Shown here: positions 9,209-18,553 of the stretch, piece after piece
How positions within the stretch are numbered: the first letter of the stretch is position 1
Layout: each line of letters starts with the position of its first letter
Assembly (NCBI RefSeq): GCF_900185015.1
Contig: NZ_FXYD01000005.1
Coordinates: forward strand, 1 to 64,000
Origin: Octadecabacter ascidiaceicola
GTDB lineage: Bacteria; Pseudomonadota; Alphaproteobacteria; Rhodobacterales; Rhodobacteraceae
Reading direction: 5' to 3'
DNA: 64,000 bases
Notes under the pieces: model-generated
What the model saw: only the letters and a program-made list of their open reading frames with translations
Database searches by the model: none
Told to the model about the DNA's origin: nothing
Program-made: the position numbers and the translations under genes

Positions 9209-9942
9209 GCTACGCTATTCAATGGGTCCGATCCCTGATCTTTAACGTCATCATGTATGTCGCGCTGCTGCCTTGGGGGATCGTCTTCGCGATTCCGGCG
9301 ATTTTCTCGCGCCGCATGGCCGTGCTCTGCTGCCGATCCTATTGCTGGTTCATCACATGGCTGGCGGGGTGGCTTATCGGACTGAAATGCGAAGTGCGCG
9401 GCACGCCCCCACAGGACGAAGTCTTGGTCGCGGCAAAACACCAGTCCTTCCTAGATGTGTTGATGATCTATGGTGATATCCCCGCAGGTCGCTTCATCAT
9501 GAAAGACATCCTGAAGTACGCGCCTGTCGTTGGGCAATTCGGCCTGCGGGTCGGGTGTATTCCGGTCAAACGCGGCAAGCGTGGCGCGGCGATCAAGAAG
9601 ATGATCGCGGATGTGTCCGCAGGGCGCTTGTTCCCCGGACAACTGATTATCTACAGCCAAGGCACACGCATCGCACCGGGCGTCAAAGCGCCTTATAAAA
9701 TCGGCACGGGTGTTCTGTACAAAGAACTCAGTCAAGACTGCGTCCCAGTCGCCGCCAATGTTGGCGTGTTCTGGCCCAAACGCGGAGTCTACCGCAAACC
9801 GGGTTTGGCCGTGGTTGAGTTTTTGCCACGCATTCCAGCTGGGCTCGAAATACCCGTGTTTATGAAAATCCTCGAAGACTCCGTCGAAAAGCGCTCAAAC
9901 GAGCTTATGCGAGAGGCCGGTTTTACCGCGATTGAAGAATGA
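9205..9942 (+). CDS. PlsC-like 1-acyl-glycerol-phosphate acyltransferase
   Basis: This 245-residue membrane enzyme belongs to the lysophospholipid acyltransferase (PlsC) family. The catalytic HX4D motif is His79 to Asp84 (KHQSFLD) and the glycerol-phosphate-binding motif appears as QGTR at 152-155 instead of the more usual EGTR. Two hydrophobic segments precede the HX4D motif. It starts inside the ftsX stop codon (ATGA), and its own stop overlaps the next gene. The expected reaction is transfer of an acyl chain to lysophosphatidic acid or a lysophospholipid; the exact substrate cannot be read from sequence. Confidence 0.9.
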   Translation: MSYAIQWVRSLIFNVIMYVALLPWGIVFAIPAIFSRRMAVLCCRSYCWFITWLAGWLIGLKCEVRGTPPQDEVLVAAKHQSFLDVLMIYGDIPAGRFIMKDILKYAPVVGQFGLRVGCIPVKRGKRGAAIKKMIADVSAGRLFPGQLIIYSQGTRIAPGVKAPYKIGTGVLYKELSQDCVPVAANVGVFWPKRGVYRKPGLAVVEFLPRIPAGLEIPVFMKILEDSVEKRSNELMREAGFTAIEE

Positions 9943-10538
9943 AAACAGTAGATACCATCGACGCACTTGAAGCGCTTTATGATGCCGCCGTCCCAGCATC
10001 CCTTACCAAAGTCGTCACGCGGATCACGCCCCATTACGCCACATGGATCAACACTGCGCGGTTTTGCGTTCTGACAACCGTCGGTCCGGAAGGGTCTGAT
10101 GGCAGCCCACGCGGCGATGTTGGCCCTGTTGTACGCATGGTTGATGATAAAACCCTCTGGCTTCCCGATTGGCGCGGCAACAACCGCATTGATAGCCTGC
10201 GCAATATCGTGCGTGACGGGCGGGTGAGCCTGATGTTCATGGTGCCCGGATCATCCAACGTGATCCGCGTGAACGGCACGGCAGTATTAGCCGACGACCC
10301 CGCCATCACGCAAAGTTTTGAGCAAAACAGCAAACATCCCAAATCCGTTATAGTGATCACTGTGGGTGAAGCTTATTTTCAATGCGCCAAAGCAATCATG
10401 CGGTCAGAATTATGGACGGGCGACCCCGTAACTGACCTGCCAACTGCGGGGCAATTGATCAAAGAACAACAGGCCGAGTTCGACGCACAGGGTTATGATG
10501 ACGGCTACGCCGAATACGCCAAAGGAAGAATGTGGTGA
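9939..10538 (+). CDS. PPOX-class FMN-dependent flavoprotein
   Basis: The 199-residue protein has a pyridoxamine-5'-phosphate-oxidase-like split barrel. The segments FCVLTTVGPEGSDGSPRGDVGP and LPDWRGNNRIDSLRNI are typical of the MSMEG_1061 family of FMN-binding proteins, rather than of PdxH. These proteins bind FMN or F420 and reduce small molecules; no specific substrate is known. It overlaps the acyltransferase gene by ATGA and the following gene by GTGA, so it is an internal gene of the ftsE operon. Confidence 0.85.
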   Translation: MKTVDTIDALEALYDAAVPASLTKVVTRITPHYATWINTARFCVLTTVGPEGSDGSPRGDVGPVVRMVDDKTLWLPDWRGNNRIDSLRNIVRDGRVSLMFMVPGSSNVIRVNGTAVLADDPAITQSFEQNSKHPKSVIVITVGEAYFQCAKAIMRSELWTGDPVTDLPTAGQLIKEQQAEFDAQGYDDGYAEYAKGRMW

Positions 10539-11104
10539 GCAAACTCGCGGGGTTTTTGGTGGGGGCAGGGGCCGCTGCCGTTGCAGTTTGGGGCTTCAAT
10601 ACATGGCGACACGTCAGCGATGAAGACCTTCTCATGGCCGCGCTGACTGACCAATGCCTCCCCTATATCCTCACGGGCGATGCTCCCTTCCAAGACTTGG
10701 GCCGTGAGGTCGGGGTCTATGACAATACGGACGCCGACAACCGACTGATCGGCGGAGGCGCGAAAATCGTCTTTGATGCGCGTTTTGTGGCCTCATGGGG
10801 CGAAATCACAGAACCGCCACTGCGTATCTGCCGTTTGGATGGCCGACCTATGGGGGCCTACACGCAAGCATTTGAAATTGAGTCCGATGACTTCTTTGAA
10901 CAGATCACGGTCGCCGTTCAGCCCTTGGGCGACCTACAGCTCGACCAAGAGCGAACGGACATCGACTTAGGGGCCGACGATCTCTTCCAGACCCTCGGTT
11001 GGTTCGAGACGGGCATGTCGCTCGCTCAAGGCAATCGCGTGGTGATGTCCGTGGCGCAGTCGCAGGTCTCAAATGTGATTGTTGTTCGCGATCTGGCGGA
11101 TTAA
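10535..11104 (+). CDS. Hypothetical membrane-anchored protein
   Basis: I do not recognise this family. The 189-residue product begins with a hydrophobic stretch (about residues 4-19) that serves as an uncleaved signal anchor or signal peptide; the rest is soluble, acidic and presumably periplasmic, with two cysteines. GTG 10535 is preferred because it forms a GTGA overlap with the upstream stop; a GTG at 10532 is an alternative. It converges on the next gene, with the two stops overlapping by 4 bp. Confidence 0.7.
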   Translation: MSKLAGFLVGAGAAAVAVWGFNTWRHVSDEDLLMAALTDQCLPYILTGDAPFQDLGREVGVYDNTDADNRLIGGGAKIVFDARFVASWGEITEPPLRICRLDGRPMGAYTQAFEIESDDFFEQITVAVQPLGDLQLDQERTDIDLGADDLFQTLGWFETGMSLAQGNRVVMSVAQSQVSNVIVVRDLAD

Positions 11105-11595
11105 CTCAGCGGACAATCCGCGACGTCGACATCCACCACAATAAACGTCTGCGGCCCGAATTCGAGGCCCGCCATGTCGACGTAGAGCTTTGATCCTTCA
11201 ACGAAAATCGCATCATCGGCCAGTTCAATTGTCGAATTTTCGATGTCCTGCCCCGCGCCGTTGAACAACACGCAGTCGGTTAGGAAGTCCAATACGTAGC
11301 CGTTGAACTCCGGCTCGGGGAAAACACCGCCAACAGTATCTGGATAGGTCACAATGATCTTTTGGTCGCGGATGTCGATGATGGCGGGCACGATGTCCCA
11401 ACCGTTCTGTTGGCCTTCTGGACCTAGCCCGTATTCAACGCTGTTGGTCACAACCGCAGGGTGGCGCTCACCAACATAAATCGGCGTTTCCGTTTCATCA
11501 TACGCAAGGACACCGAATGTCACAGTGCGGTCCATCAACCCGCCCGCAGACGCCACCTGCGCCGACAAGATCAAAGCGATGGAGGCGCGGATCAA
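11101..11595 (-). CDS. Hypothetical secreted protein
   Basis: This 164-residue protein starts with a clear signal peptide ([19 protein letters not shown], cleavage probably after ASA). The mature part of about 146 residues has several beta-rich segments and two cysteines near the middle and C-terminus that could form a disulfide. No family was recognised. Its ATG overlaps the accA stop (11592-11595), so it is the second gene of an accA transcript. Confidence 0.75.
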   Translation of the reverse strand: MIRASIALILSAQVASAGGLMDRTVTFGVLAYDETETPIYVGERHPAVVTNSVEYGLGPEGQQNGWDIVPAIIDIRDQKIIVTYPDTVGGVFPEPEFNGYVLDFLTDCVLFNGAGQDIENSTIELADDAIFVEGSKLYVDMAGLEFGPQTFIVVDVDVADCPLS

Positions 11596-12554
11596 GCTGC
11601 GAGTCCTGTTTGCCCAAGGTCGAGGTACTTTTGACGGCGCGATTGGCGCAATGCCTCGGGGCTTTCGCTTTCAAGCTCGTCCAGCATGGACTTAAGCGCC
11701 GCGCCAACACCGTCAATCGCCGCTTTCTTGTGGCGATGCGCGCCGCCTGTTGGCTCATCAATGATCTGATCGCAAACACCCAGCTCTTTCAGGTTCTGCG
11801 CCGTCAAACGCAACGCCTCTGCAGCTTCGCGCATCTTCTCGGCGTCCTTCCAGAGGATCGACGCACAGCCTTCTGGCGAAATGACTGAGTAAACAGAATG
11901 TTGCAGCATCGCGACGCGGTTGGCCGTCGCAAACGCCACAGCGCCACCAGACCCGCCTTCACCGATGATAACGCTCACCAGTGGCACGGTCAGTTGCAGA
12001 CATTTTTGTGTAGATCGTGCAATTGCTTCGGACTGACCGCGTTCTTCGGCACCTTTGCCGGGATACGCACCCGGCGTATCGACGAGCGTAATAACAGGCA
12101 GCCCAAACCGCTCAGCCATATCCATCAGCCGGATCGCTTTGCGATAGCCTTCAGGGCGCGCCATGCCAAAGTTACGCTCAATCCGCGATTTGGTATCGTT
12201 GCCTTTTTCGTGGCCGATCACCATCACGGGGCGTCCATCCAAACGCGCCAAACCACCCATAACCGCGTGGTCATCCGCAAAATTCCGATCGCCGGCCAGC
12301 GGCGTGTATTCGGTGAACAACGCCTCGATGTAGTCTTTACAATGGGGGCGATCCGCATGACGCGCGATCTGGCATTTGCGCCAAGGTGTCAGGTCCTTGT
12401 ACAGGCTGACCAGCAGATCCGCCGCCTTCTTATCCAGCGCCTGCGCTTCGGCTTCGACGTCCATATCTTCGTTCATACGCGCCATTGCGCGCAGTTCAGC
12501 AGCTTTGCCTTCAATCTCAGCAAGCGGCTTTTCGAAGTCGAGGTAGTTTGTCAT
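11592..12554 (-). CDS. accA: Acetyl-CoA carboxylase carboxyltransferase subunit alpha
   Basis: AccA with AccD forms the carboxyltransferase that makes malonyl-CoA, the committed step of fatty acid synthesis. The 320-residue length is standard. Characteristic segments are [25 protein letters not shown], the [10 protein letters not shown] loop and the [10 protein letters not shown] oxyanion-type glycine loop. ATG 12554 ([15 protein letters not shown]) is chosen because family members start there; an upstream in-frame start lacks conservation. Confidence 0.97.
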   Translation of the reverse strand: MTNYLDFEKPLAEIEGKAAELRAMARMNEDMDVEAEAQALDKKAADLLVSLYKDLTPWRKCQIARHADRPHCKDYIEALFTEYTPLAGDRNFADDHAVMGGLARLDGRPVMVIGHEKGNDTKSRIERNFGMARPEGYRKAIRLMDMAERFGLPVITLVDTPGAYPGKGAEERGQSEAIARSTQKCLQLTVPLVSVIIGEGGSGGAVAFATANRVAMLQHSVYSVISPEGCASILWKDAEKMREAAEALRLTAQNLKELGVCDQIIDEPTGGAHRHKKAAIDGVGAALKSMLDELESESPEALRQSRRQKYLDLGQTGLAA

Positions 12555-12701
12555 GCGAAACGCTCCAAGTTTACTTAGCTCCGATATAAGGGTGCTAGGG
12601 GCGGCAATGCAATGCACCAACAGGCAAACCGCTAAAGCCGGCTACGAACCGCAGTTTTATACAAGTCACTTCACAAACTTCACGTGCGCAGATGATGGCC
12701 G

Positions 12702-13156
12702 TTGGGCGGTCTTACGTTCTCAGGTGCGGGCTTGTTCGTAGGGCACCACATTGCGGCGTTGTAGCTTGAGAAGGTCGCAGGCGTTGAATTGGCTTATATT
12801 CCCAATAATGCAGGTGGCGCGGGAGCAATGCGCGCTGTGATCGCTGACGAAGTCTTGAGTGGCGTGTTCGACCTTGAACGCAATTCCTTCATTGATGACG
12901 TTCCGACAATGATGGAACGGGGCTATGACATCGACAATGCATCGGTGAACTTCCGCGGTGTGATGGTACCTGCGGGCACAGATCCAGCGATTATTGACCA
13001 CCTAGCAGTATTGTTCCGGCTATGTTCGAGAATGGCCGAGTTGCCCGTTGTATCGAAGCTGGTGCTTCACCCATGCACATCATGACCCGTGAAGAGGTGA
13101 TTGAAATGTGGGTAGCTCGTCAGGAAACGCTCGAAGCGCCGATGGCAGACCTCTAA
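12702..13156 (+). pseudogene. TctC-type tripartite tricarboxylate transporter binding protein, broken
   Basis: The remnant reads as the middle and C-terminal part of a Bug/TctC extracytoplasmic binding protein: FSGAGLFVGHHIAAL, then after an in-frame TAG (12762-12764) LEKVAGVELAYIPNNAGG, DVPTMMERGYDI and FRGVMVPAGTDPAI. Near 13016 the frame shifts by one base and continues as MFENGRVARCIEAG and HIMTREEVIEMW to a TAA at 13154-13156. The N-terminal half with the signal peptide is missing and an internal stretch also appears lost. The gene lies just upstream of two other wrecked catabolic genes, which suggests that it once imported their substrate. Confidence 0.8.
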
Positions 13157-13221
13157 GCGCTATATTATATGACAAGTCGGGGCAGCAAAGGCGCGCCCCG
13201 TCAGTCCCCGAAGGAATTCAC

Positions 13222-14008
13222 ATAATCCTCAATGATCCCGCAGCCGAAGTCGAAGCCAATGTTGCCCGCGCGCGCACCGCGCAGGCCGCATTTGAAGCTG
13301 GCGGATCGCAGGAAAATATGATCGAGCCGCACAAGCTGCAGCGTGGGCGATCATGGAGCCAAGTCGCAATCGTATCCTTGCAGAGATGGCGGTTGAGACG
13401 ACGGGCCTTGGAAATGTTCTCGACAAAATCACCAAGAACCACCGCAAGACGCTGGGGTTGATGCGCGATATCGCCGACGCCAAGACCTATGGCGTTATCA
13501 GTGATGATCCCAATACAGGTATTACCGAAATCGCCCGCCCCATCGGGGTAATTGGCGCTGTGGTGCCATCGCCGTGGAAACCAAAGGGATCGGAGTGGAC
13601 TATCCGTTGTCCGGTGAAAAGCTAAGCCGCGTGTTGGCGCTCTAGCGTGCGTCTGACTTTGAGGATGCAGTTCCCAACCCACGCGAAGTGCAATTGCATC
13701 AAGGGGCGGGCCATTCGGTTGGTATCCACACAAGCGATGATAGCCGCGCAATTACGCTGGCCAACGCAGTCCCTACCAATCGCGTGATCGTAAATCAGGC
13801 GCATACGTTTGCAACTGGCGGTTCGTTCACCAACGGGATGCCGTTTTCACTTTCGATGGGCTGTGGCTCATGGGGTGGAAATTCGATTGATGACAACCTG
13901 CATTGGAAACACTTCATCCAATCAACCAAGGTAATACGCGAAATCCCTGCCCGTGAACCCGCAGTAGAAGATATCTTTGGAGATTATTGGCAGCAGGTGG
14001 GTAAGTGA
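13222..14008 (+). pseudogene. Acylating aldehyde dehydrogenase (SauS-like), broken
   Basis: Three pieces of a CoA-acylating aldehyde dehydrogenase can be followed. NDPAAEVEANVARARTAQAAFE is read first. After a frameshift near 13305 come AAAWAIMEPSRNRILAE and VETTGLGNVLDKITKNHRK, up to IGVIGAVVPS near 13570. There the catalytic core is deleted, and the gene resumes with GVDYPLSGEKLSRVLAL, a TAG near 13643, and AGHSVGIHTSDD plus FATGGSFTNGMPFSLSMGCG to a TGA at 14006-14008. The C-terminal blocks resemble sulfoacetaldehyde dehydrogenase (SauS) and related EutE/MhpF-like enzymes. With the core missing it cannot be functional. The SauS assignment rests on memory of the family and on the neighbouring ligase. 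Confidence 0.8.
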
Positions 14009-14672
14009 CTTTCGATCCCGCTAATCCTCCTGAAGGCACGGTTCGCGACTAGCTGGATGCGCGTGCAAACAGCGACAGCGAGGCGTTTGTCTTTCCTGAA
14101 GCTGGCGAAACTCTTAGTTGGCGCTCTTTACGGGATGGTGCACGCCGGATCGCTGAGGGCATGGCAGGATTGGGGATCGAAAAAGGCGAAAGCGTTGCGA
14201 TCATCCATCCCAACGGGCGAGAAGGAGTCGTCGCATCCTATGCCACGCTTTATGGCGGGTATCGGGCGACAATGATCAACCTCGCGGCTGGACCGAACGC
14301 GATTGCCTTTGCGTTGGAGCATTTGGGCCGGATGGATGCGGACGGATATGTGTTTGTGACGGGGCGTCTGAAAGAACTGATCATCAACGGCGGGGAAAAC
14401 ATCGCCCCACTTGAGTTAGACGAGGTTCTTTACGGGTTGAATGACGTCGTCGAAGTAGCTGCTTCGCACGCCTTTGCGCACAATACGGTGAACGTGTCGA
14501 AGCTGCTGTCGCAGTCGTTTCTGGACCAACGTTGAGTGAAAGCGACCTCATTTCAAGATGTATGGACCGCCTTGGCGGATTCAAATCACCAGAAAAAACC
14601 CACTTTCTAGAAGAGCTACCCAAGGGGCCCGCCGGGAAAATCCAACGTCTTAAATTGGCCGAGATGCTTTGA
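14005..14672 (+). pseudogene. Acyl-CoA ligase (AMP-forming, SauT-like), broken
   Basis: A GTG at 14005 overlaps the preceding stop (GTGA) and opens a frame that hits a TAG at 14050-14052. It then continues as an ANL-family N-terminus ([43 protein letters not shown]). At [12 protein letters not shown] the sequence jumps directly to the ANL A8-A10 region ([22 protein letters not shown]), so roughly 250-300 residues, including the P-loop, are deleted. A further frameshift near 14533 leads into LGGFKSPEKTHFLEELPKGPAGKIQRLK and a TGA at 14670-14672. The overlap with the dehydrogenase remnant shows that they were once one operon. Confidence 0.8.
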
Positions 14673-14811
14673 CCGGAAAAGAGTATCTGATTTGAGTACT
14701 TAGCAGTCCCCATGTGCCAATCCATGAAAGGCAAATTTGTCCCGCATTGCGGACCCTCTCGTAGTTTTCTGCGCCGCTACTAATGAGCGTTTTGCAATGA
14801 CTTTTGGGGCC

Positions 14812-15210
14812 TCACCCGAGAGAGCGCGTGACCATTACACCGGCCCAAGCGGCGAACCCCGTTAAAACACCGCCCCAAATCGTATCCACGACAACCTGCT
14901 GGATCGACCAGTCGCGAAGTGTCGCGTAGTTGGTGAATTCATAGGTGCCGTAGGCCAGAAGCCCGAGCGCGATGCCACTGATTATGGCTGACGCCGGATC
15001 TTGGTTGCGCAAAGCGGGAATGGATACGAACCACAGTACGCCGGCTATATAGCCTAGGTAGAATACAGCGGCTGGGACGACGCGAAACGGATCAGCGAAC
15101 AGGTGCGCGATATGGCGGTCAAACACCGGTTTGATGATCAGCCGAAGGCCAATGGCATCGGCGGCGAAAAAGATCACGGCAGTCGCGATGTAGAGAATGA
15201 CGATGTTCAT
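14812..15210 (-). CDS. DUF2177-family small membrane protein
   Basis: This 132-residue protein has four hydrophobic segments (about 4-20, 45-63, 73-90 and 107-126) and reads as a DUF2177 integral membrane protein, with the conserved GLLAYGTYEFTNYATLRDW segment. Function is unknown. It is the last gene of a six-gene minus-strand operon and overlaps the upstream gene by ATGA (15207-15210), so it is likely to be translated with it and to fall under the same sigma-E promoter at about 19855. Confidence 0.8.
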   Translation of the reverse strand: MNIVILYIATAVIFFAADAIGLRLIIKPVFDRHIAHLFADPFRVVPAAVFYLGYIAGVLWFVSIPALRNQDPASAIISGIALGLLAYGTYEFTNYATLRDWSIQQVVVDTIWGGVLTGFAAWAGVMVTRSLG

Positions 15211-15920
15211 GTGTTTGGGCCTTTGATGACTGAAAACAAGGTGCGAGACATTAATGCAGCGATACCAAGTGCAGCGAGAATGATTACAGGCCAATTGCTT
15301 GGCGCGTTTTGGACGATGACGCCAACAAGTGCCCAAACCACGGCAGCGGGGTAGCCCCACTCCCGCGGGTGGGCTGATTGGACTGCGAGCGCAACCGCGA
15401 GGACGCCAATCAAGCAAAGGATCGCCGCGCTTTGCGCCGACAGAATTGCGTATCCCCCCAAAAGGACGCCAATGCCCACGCCACTGGCCGCTGTCAGCCA
15501 CCCTGCATAAAGCGCTACAGGGCGAACCTGTAACCAAGGTTGGCGATGGCCCGCGCGTAACATTGCGAGGATCGCCAAAACGGCCATCGCTACGATCATA
15601 ACTGTCGCCAGAATAGGCGCAGCATTCGCCGCTGCGATCCAGAAAGTCCCGACGGTCAAGCTCACTGCAAGTGGCGTTCGCATCGCCTGCCAACCGGGGT
15701 CTTCGGCAGCTCGCCAAAACCCATAGCCGGCCCCGACAATAAGCCACGCATAGATCAGGCCCCAAATCGAAAAGGCGTAGCCAGCTGGCTGAACAGGTGG
15801 ATCGTTTTGAACAACTGGAAACTGATCCGGCGTAAAGCCGTTGAAGCCTGTGGATGCCAAAGGAGACAACGCGAATGTCAGAGTTGCGACCAGAACCACG
15901 AGCGGGAGGTAGCGTTTCAT
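15207..15920 (-). CDS. TspO/MBR-related tryptophan-rich membrane protein
   Basis: The 237-residue product is almost wholly membrane-embedded, with about seven hydrophobic segments. The PAGYAFSIWGLIYAWLIVGAGYG segment resembles the PxxxFxxxWxxLY signature of TspO/tryptophan-rich sensory proteins, although the protein is longer than canonical five-helix TspO. TspO proteins bind porphyrins and influence stress responses and tetrapyrrole traffic; in photosynthetic relatives TspO represses carotenoid and pigment genes. Overlaps of 4 bp with both neighbours place it inside the operon. The family call is moderately sure; a porphyrin-related role in a singlet-oxygen regulon would make sense but is inference. 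Confidence 0.7.
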   Translation of the reverse strand: MKRYLPLVVLVATLTFALSPLASTGFNGFTPDQFPVVQNDPPVQPAGYAFSIWGLIYAWLIVGAGYGFWRAAEDPGWQAMRTPLAVSLTVGTFWIAAANAAPILATVMIVAMAVLAILAMLRAGHRQPWLQVRPVALYAGWLTAASGVGIGVLLGGYAILSAQSAAILCLIGVLAVALAVQSAHPREWGYPAAVVWALVGVIVQNAPSNWPVIILAALGIAALMSRTLFSVIKGPNT

Positions 15921-16648
15921 TGTGTTAACCTTTTGGTTAGCGGTAAGGCAGCCCAATATGGCAAGGTGCTCAGAAGCTTTAACGCCCACGTCAGACGACG
16001 CGGAAAATGCACTTCGAAGCGCCGGGTGTTCAATCCGTCGATGATCGCGGATGCCGCGACCTGTGGTGTCAAGATTGCGGGCATAGTGAACGTGTTGCGT
16101 TGCGTCAGGCGCGTGTCGACGAACCCGGGGTTGATAAGGCGGACATCGACGCGGCCGGAAAGTTCGGCTCGCAGGGATTGCGCCAAATTGATCACGCCAG
16201 CTTTGGTTGCCGAATAGATCTGGCCCTGAGGCAGTCCAATGTAGCCTGCCACAGACCCACATAATGCCAGTTGCCCACCAGCCCGCAGCAGTGATGGGGC
16301 GGCTTGTGCAACATAAAAGCTACCAGTCAGGTTTGTAGTTACAATTTGCGCCGCCGCGTCGGGGTCGAGATCGGCTACTTTGCCGGGGTCGTAAAGGGCG
16401 GCCAGATGGACGATGCGATCTAGCGGTCCATTCTCGGAAACCTTGGCTGCCGCCGCTTCGATGCTGGCGCGATCTGACACGTCGAGTGCGAGGGGGATGT
16501 GCTGGGGCCCAAGTTCGGTCGCCAGATCATTGAGCCGATCTTGGGAGCGCGCCGACAGGATCAGGCGCGCGCCACGGTGCGCCCATTCACGGGCCAAGGC
16601 GGCGCCGATGCCAGCACTTGCCCCAATAATCCAGATGGTCTCAGGCAT
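15917..16648 (-). CDS. Short-chain dehydrogenase/reductase
   Basis: This is a 243-residue classical SDR. The cofactor motif GASAGIG is at residues 9-15 and the catalytic triad is Ser132, Tyr145 and Lys149 (YSATK). The C-terminus carries an amphipathic/hydrophobic helix with a proline-rich segment that could contact the membrane. The start ATG 16648 lies inside the end of the methyltransferase gene (8-bp overlap). In Rhodobacter an SDR occurs in the equivalent sigma-E-controlled cluster next to rpoE-chrR. The substrate is unknown; a fatty acyl or sterol-like lipid is plausible from context. Confidence 0.88.
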   Translation of the reverse strand: MPETIWIIGASAGIGAALAREWAHRGARLILSARSQDRLNDLATELGPQHIPLALDVSDRASIEAAAAKVSENGPLDRIVHLAALYDPGKVADLDPDAAAQIVTTNLTGSFYVAQAAPSLLRAGGQLALCGSVAGYIGLPQGQIYSATKAGVINLAQSLRAELSGRVDVRLINPGFVDTRLTQRNTFTMPAILTPQVAASAIIDGLNTRRFEVHFPRRLTWALKLLSTLPYWAALPLTKRLTQ

Positions 16649-17798
16649 GGGCCAGCTCAATTTGAACGACGTCAGTCTGTTCAGCGGCAAAAGACCCCGC
16701 GCAGATGCCAAGGTAGAACTGCCAATTGCGTAGGAACCCGTCGCCATAGCCCAGTTTTTTCACGTTAGCCGACTGCTGGGTTAGGCGGTCGCTCCATTGG
16801 GCACAGGTGCGGGCGTAATCCTGACCAAATCCATGACTGCCCTTTACCACCAGACCAGCTCGCATTGCTTGATCAGCGATCACGGCATCTGACAATAACA
16901 TGCCACCGGGGAAGGTGTATTGCCGGATGAAGTCCGCGCTGCGTCGGTAGGTGCTGAAATAATCATCAGGCACGGTGATTGCTTGGATGACAGCTCGCCC
17001 GCCTTCGGCCAGTCGGGCTTTCAATGTTGAGAAATAGGTCGGCCAGTAGGACTCTCCGACAGCTTCGATCATCTCTATGGAGACGATGCTGTCATATTTC
17101 CCTGTACTGTGGCGGTAGTCCTGAAGCCGGATTTCTGCACGACCATCGAGCCGCGCATCAGCGTACCCCTTCTGGCTGGGCGAGATTGTCAGCCCCGTTA
17201 CGTGGCGACCGGTATCTGCGGCACGTTCAGCAAAGCCGCCCCAACCACACCCGATCTCAAGTACGCGTTCGCCGTCACCGATCTGGTTCAGGACACGGTC
17301 GTATTTTCGGGCTTGGGCGCGACCGAGATCAGTGTCACCGGGCGCAAACATCGCCGATGAGTAGGTCATGCTGTCATCCAACCACAGCTGATAGAACTCA
17401 TTGCCGACGTCATAGTGCGCGCGAATATTGCGCGACGCCCCTTTGAGGGAATTGGAGCGCATCAAACGGTTGACCACGCGGAATTTCAGGCTTGCCCAAA
17501 ATCCTGCGTAGGCATAACCGCGAAACTCTTCGAGGTTCTTGAGCGATAGGACTGTCAGGTTTTCGATCGAGGAGGTGTCCCAGAGCCCCGCGATGTATGT
17601 TTCGCCCAAGCCGATATCACCGCGTGATGCGATGGCCGTGACCACCGACCAGTCGTGGATCTGGATGTCGGCCTCAGGGCTTCCTTGGCCAAAACTGAAG
17701 ACTTCGCCCTCGGGCGTGCGCAGGGTCAGGCTCCCTGATTGGATCTGCGCACAGGTATCGAGAAAGTCGTGTTTCACGCGTTTTGTCAGGAACAGCAT
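16641..17798 (-). CDS. Cyclopropane-fatty-acyl-phospholipid synthase-like SAM methyltransferase
   Basis: The 385-residue protein belongs to the CFA synthase family, which adds a SAM-derived methyl or methylene to an unsaturated acyl chain of a membrane phospholipid. Visible blocks are the N-terminal acyl-binding domain, the AHYDVGNEFYQLWLDDSMTYS block near 127-147, the SAM motif VLEIGCGWGGFAE (179-191), the VSIEMIEAVGE block and FIRQYTFPGG. In Rhodobacter, sigma-E-controlled members of this family act in furan-containing fatty acid synthesis instead of cyclopropane formation, so either product is possible here. It overlaps DUF1365 upstream and the SDR downstream. Confidence 0.9.
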   Translation of the reverse strand: MLFLTKRVKHDFLDTCAQIQSGSLTLRTPEGEVFSFGQGSPEADIQIHDWSVVTAIASRGDIGLGETYIAGLWDTSSIENLTVLSLKNLEEFRGYAYAGFWASLKFRVVNRLMRSNSLKGASRNIRAHYDVGNEFYQLWLDDSMTYSSAMFAPGDTDLGRAQARKYDRVLNQIGDGERVLEIGCGWGGFAERAADTGRHVTGLTISPSQKGYADARLDGRAEIRLQDYRHSTGKYDSIVSIEMIEAVGESYWPTYFSTLKARLAEGGRAVIQAITVPDDYFSTYRRSADFIRQYTFPGGMLLSDAVIADQAMRAGLVVKGSHGFGQDYARTCAQWSDRLTQQSANVKKLGYGDGFLRNWQFYLGICAGSFAAEQTDVVQIELAHA

Positions 17799-18553
17799 TA
17801 GGTAACCTCGGTCTTGGGGGGCGTTGGGCGGGTGCGATATCGCGCGCCCTTTAGTTTCAGACGCAGTGCCTGCCAATGGATCAACATAAGTGTGCGAAAC
17901 GCTGACAAAGGGCCGCGTAACGCGGCTTTGATTATGCTGGTGTTTGTCAGGCGGGCGCGCGGCCCTGTCAGGGTCGCGACCACACCTTCGTCGCCGTTGC
18001 GATGCAGGATGCGGATAGCGATTTTGTCGGGGCGAATGTTGAACCTGAATTCATAGCTGCCCTTAACCTCTTGGAATGGCGAAACATGCAGAGATTTCGG
18101 CTTTGATATGCGGCTTTCAGCGGTGATGGGGGCGTAGTCCGGCAGGTGGCACAGGTAGGAATGACGGTCACCAAAGGGCGTCGACACCTCAGCGATCACA
18201 GCAACCAACTGCTCAGCTTTCTCGGCCATCCAAAAGCTGACCGGATTGAAACCGGAGCCAAGCAGACGCGGCTGGGTCAGAAGACGCAGCTTGAGGTCGG
18301 GATCGGTGAGCCCGTGCGCTGACAACACGTCGCGCACCCATTCGGCACCGCGCCCGTTCTTAAGCGGGCCGCCATGATCGCGATCATGAACGGACGCCAG
18401 ATTGAACCGGTTGCGCGAAAACAAGCGCGGGCCGCTGGCTTCTGCCTCGGGGTCGATCAAAACAAAGTTGACGCCACAGCGGAAAGCATGCGAGATCGCC
18501 CCCCGGCGGGCATGAACTGTTTCACCTGCGATATGTTCGGGTGTGAATGTCAT
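17798..18553 (-). CDS. DUF1365 protein
   Basis: This 251-residue DUF1365 protein has conserved segments RRGAISHAFRCGVNFVLID, LRLLTQPRLLGSGFNPVSFWM, HSYLCHLP and KSLHVSPFQEVKGSYEFRF. DUF1365 genes almost always sit between a flavin amine-oxidase-like gene and a CFA-synthase-like gene, as here, which implies a joint lipid-modifying pathway. The biochemical role is unproven. ATG 18553 overlaps the flavoprotein stop by ATGA, and the stop TAA overlaps the next ATG, so expression is tightly coupled. Confidence 0.9.
   Translation of the reverse strand: MTFTPEHIAGETVHARRGAISHAFRCGVNFVLIDPEAEASGPRLFSRNRFNLASVHDRDHGGPLKNGRGAEWVRDVLSAHGLTDPDLKLRLLTQPRLLGSGFNPVSFWMAEKAEQLVAVIAEVSTPFGDRHSYLCHLPDYAPITAESRISKPKSLHVSPFQEVKGSYEFRFNIRPDKIAIRILHRNGDEGVVATLTGPRARLTNTSIIKAALRGPLSAFRTLMLIHWQALRLKLKGARYRTRPTPPKTEVT

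Noticed and set aside
10261-10290. TGATCC-N18-TATTAG, a good sigma-E promoter match on the plus strand
   Set aside because: It lies inside the PPOX flavoprotein coding sequence with no gene starting downstream at a suitable distance, so it is most likely a chance match.
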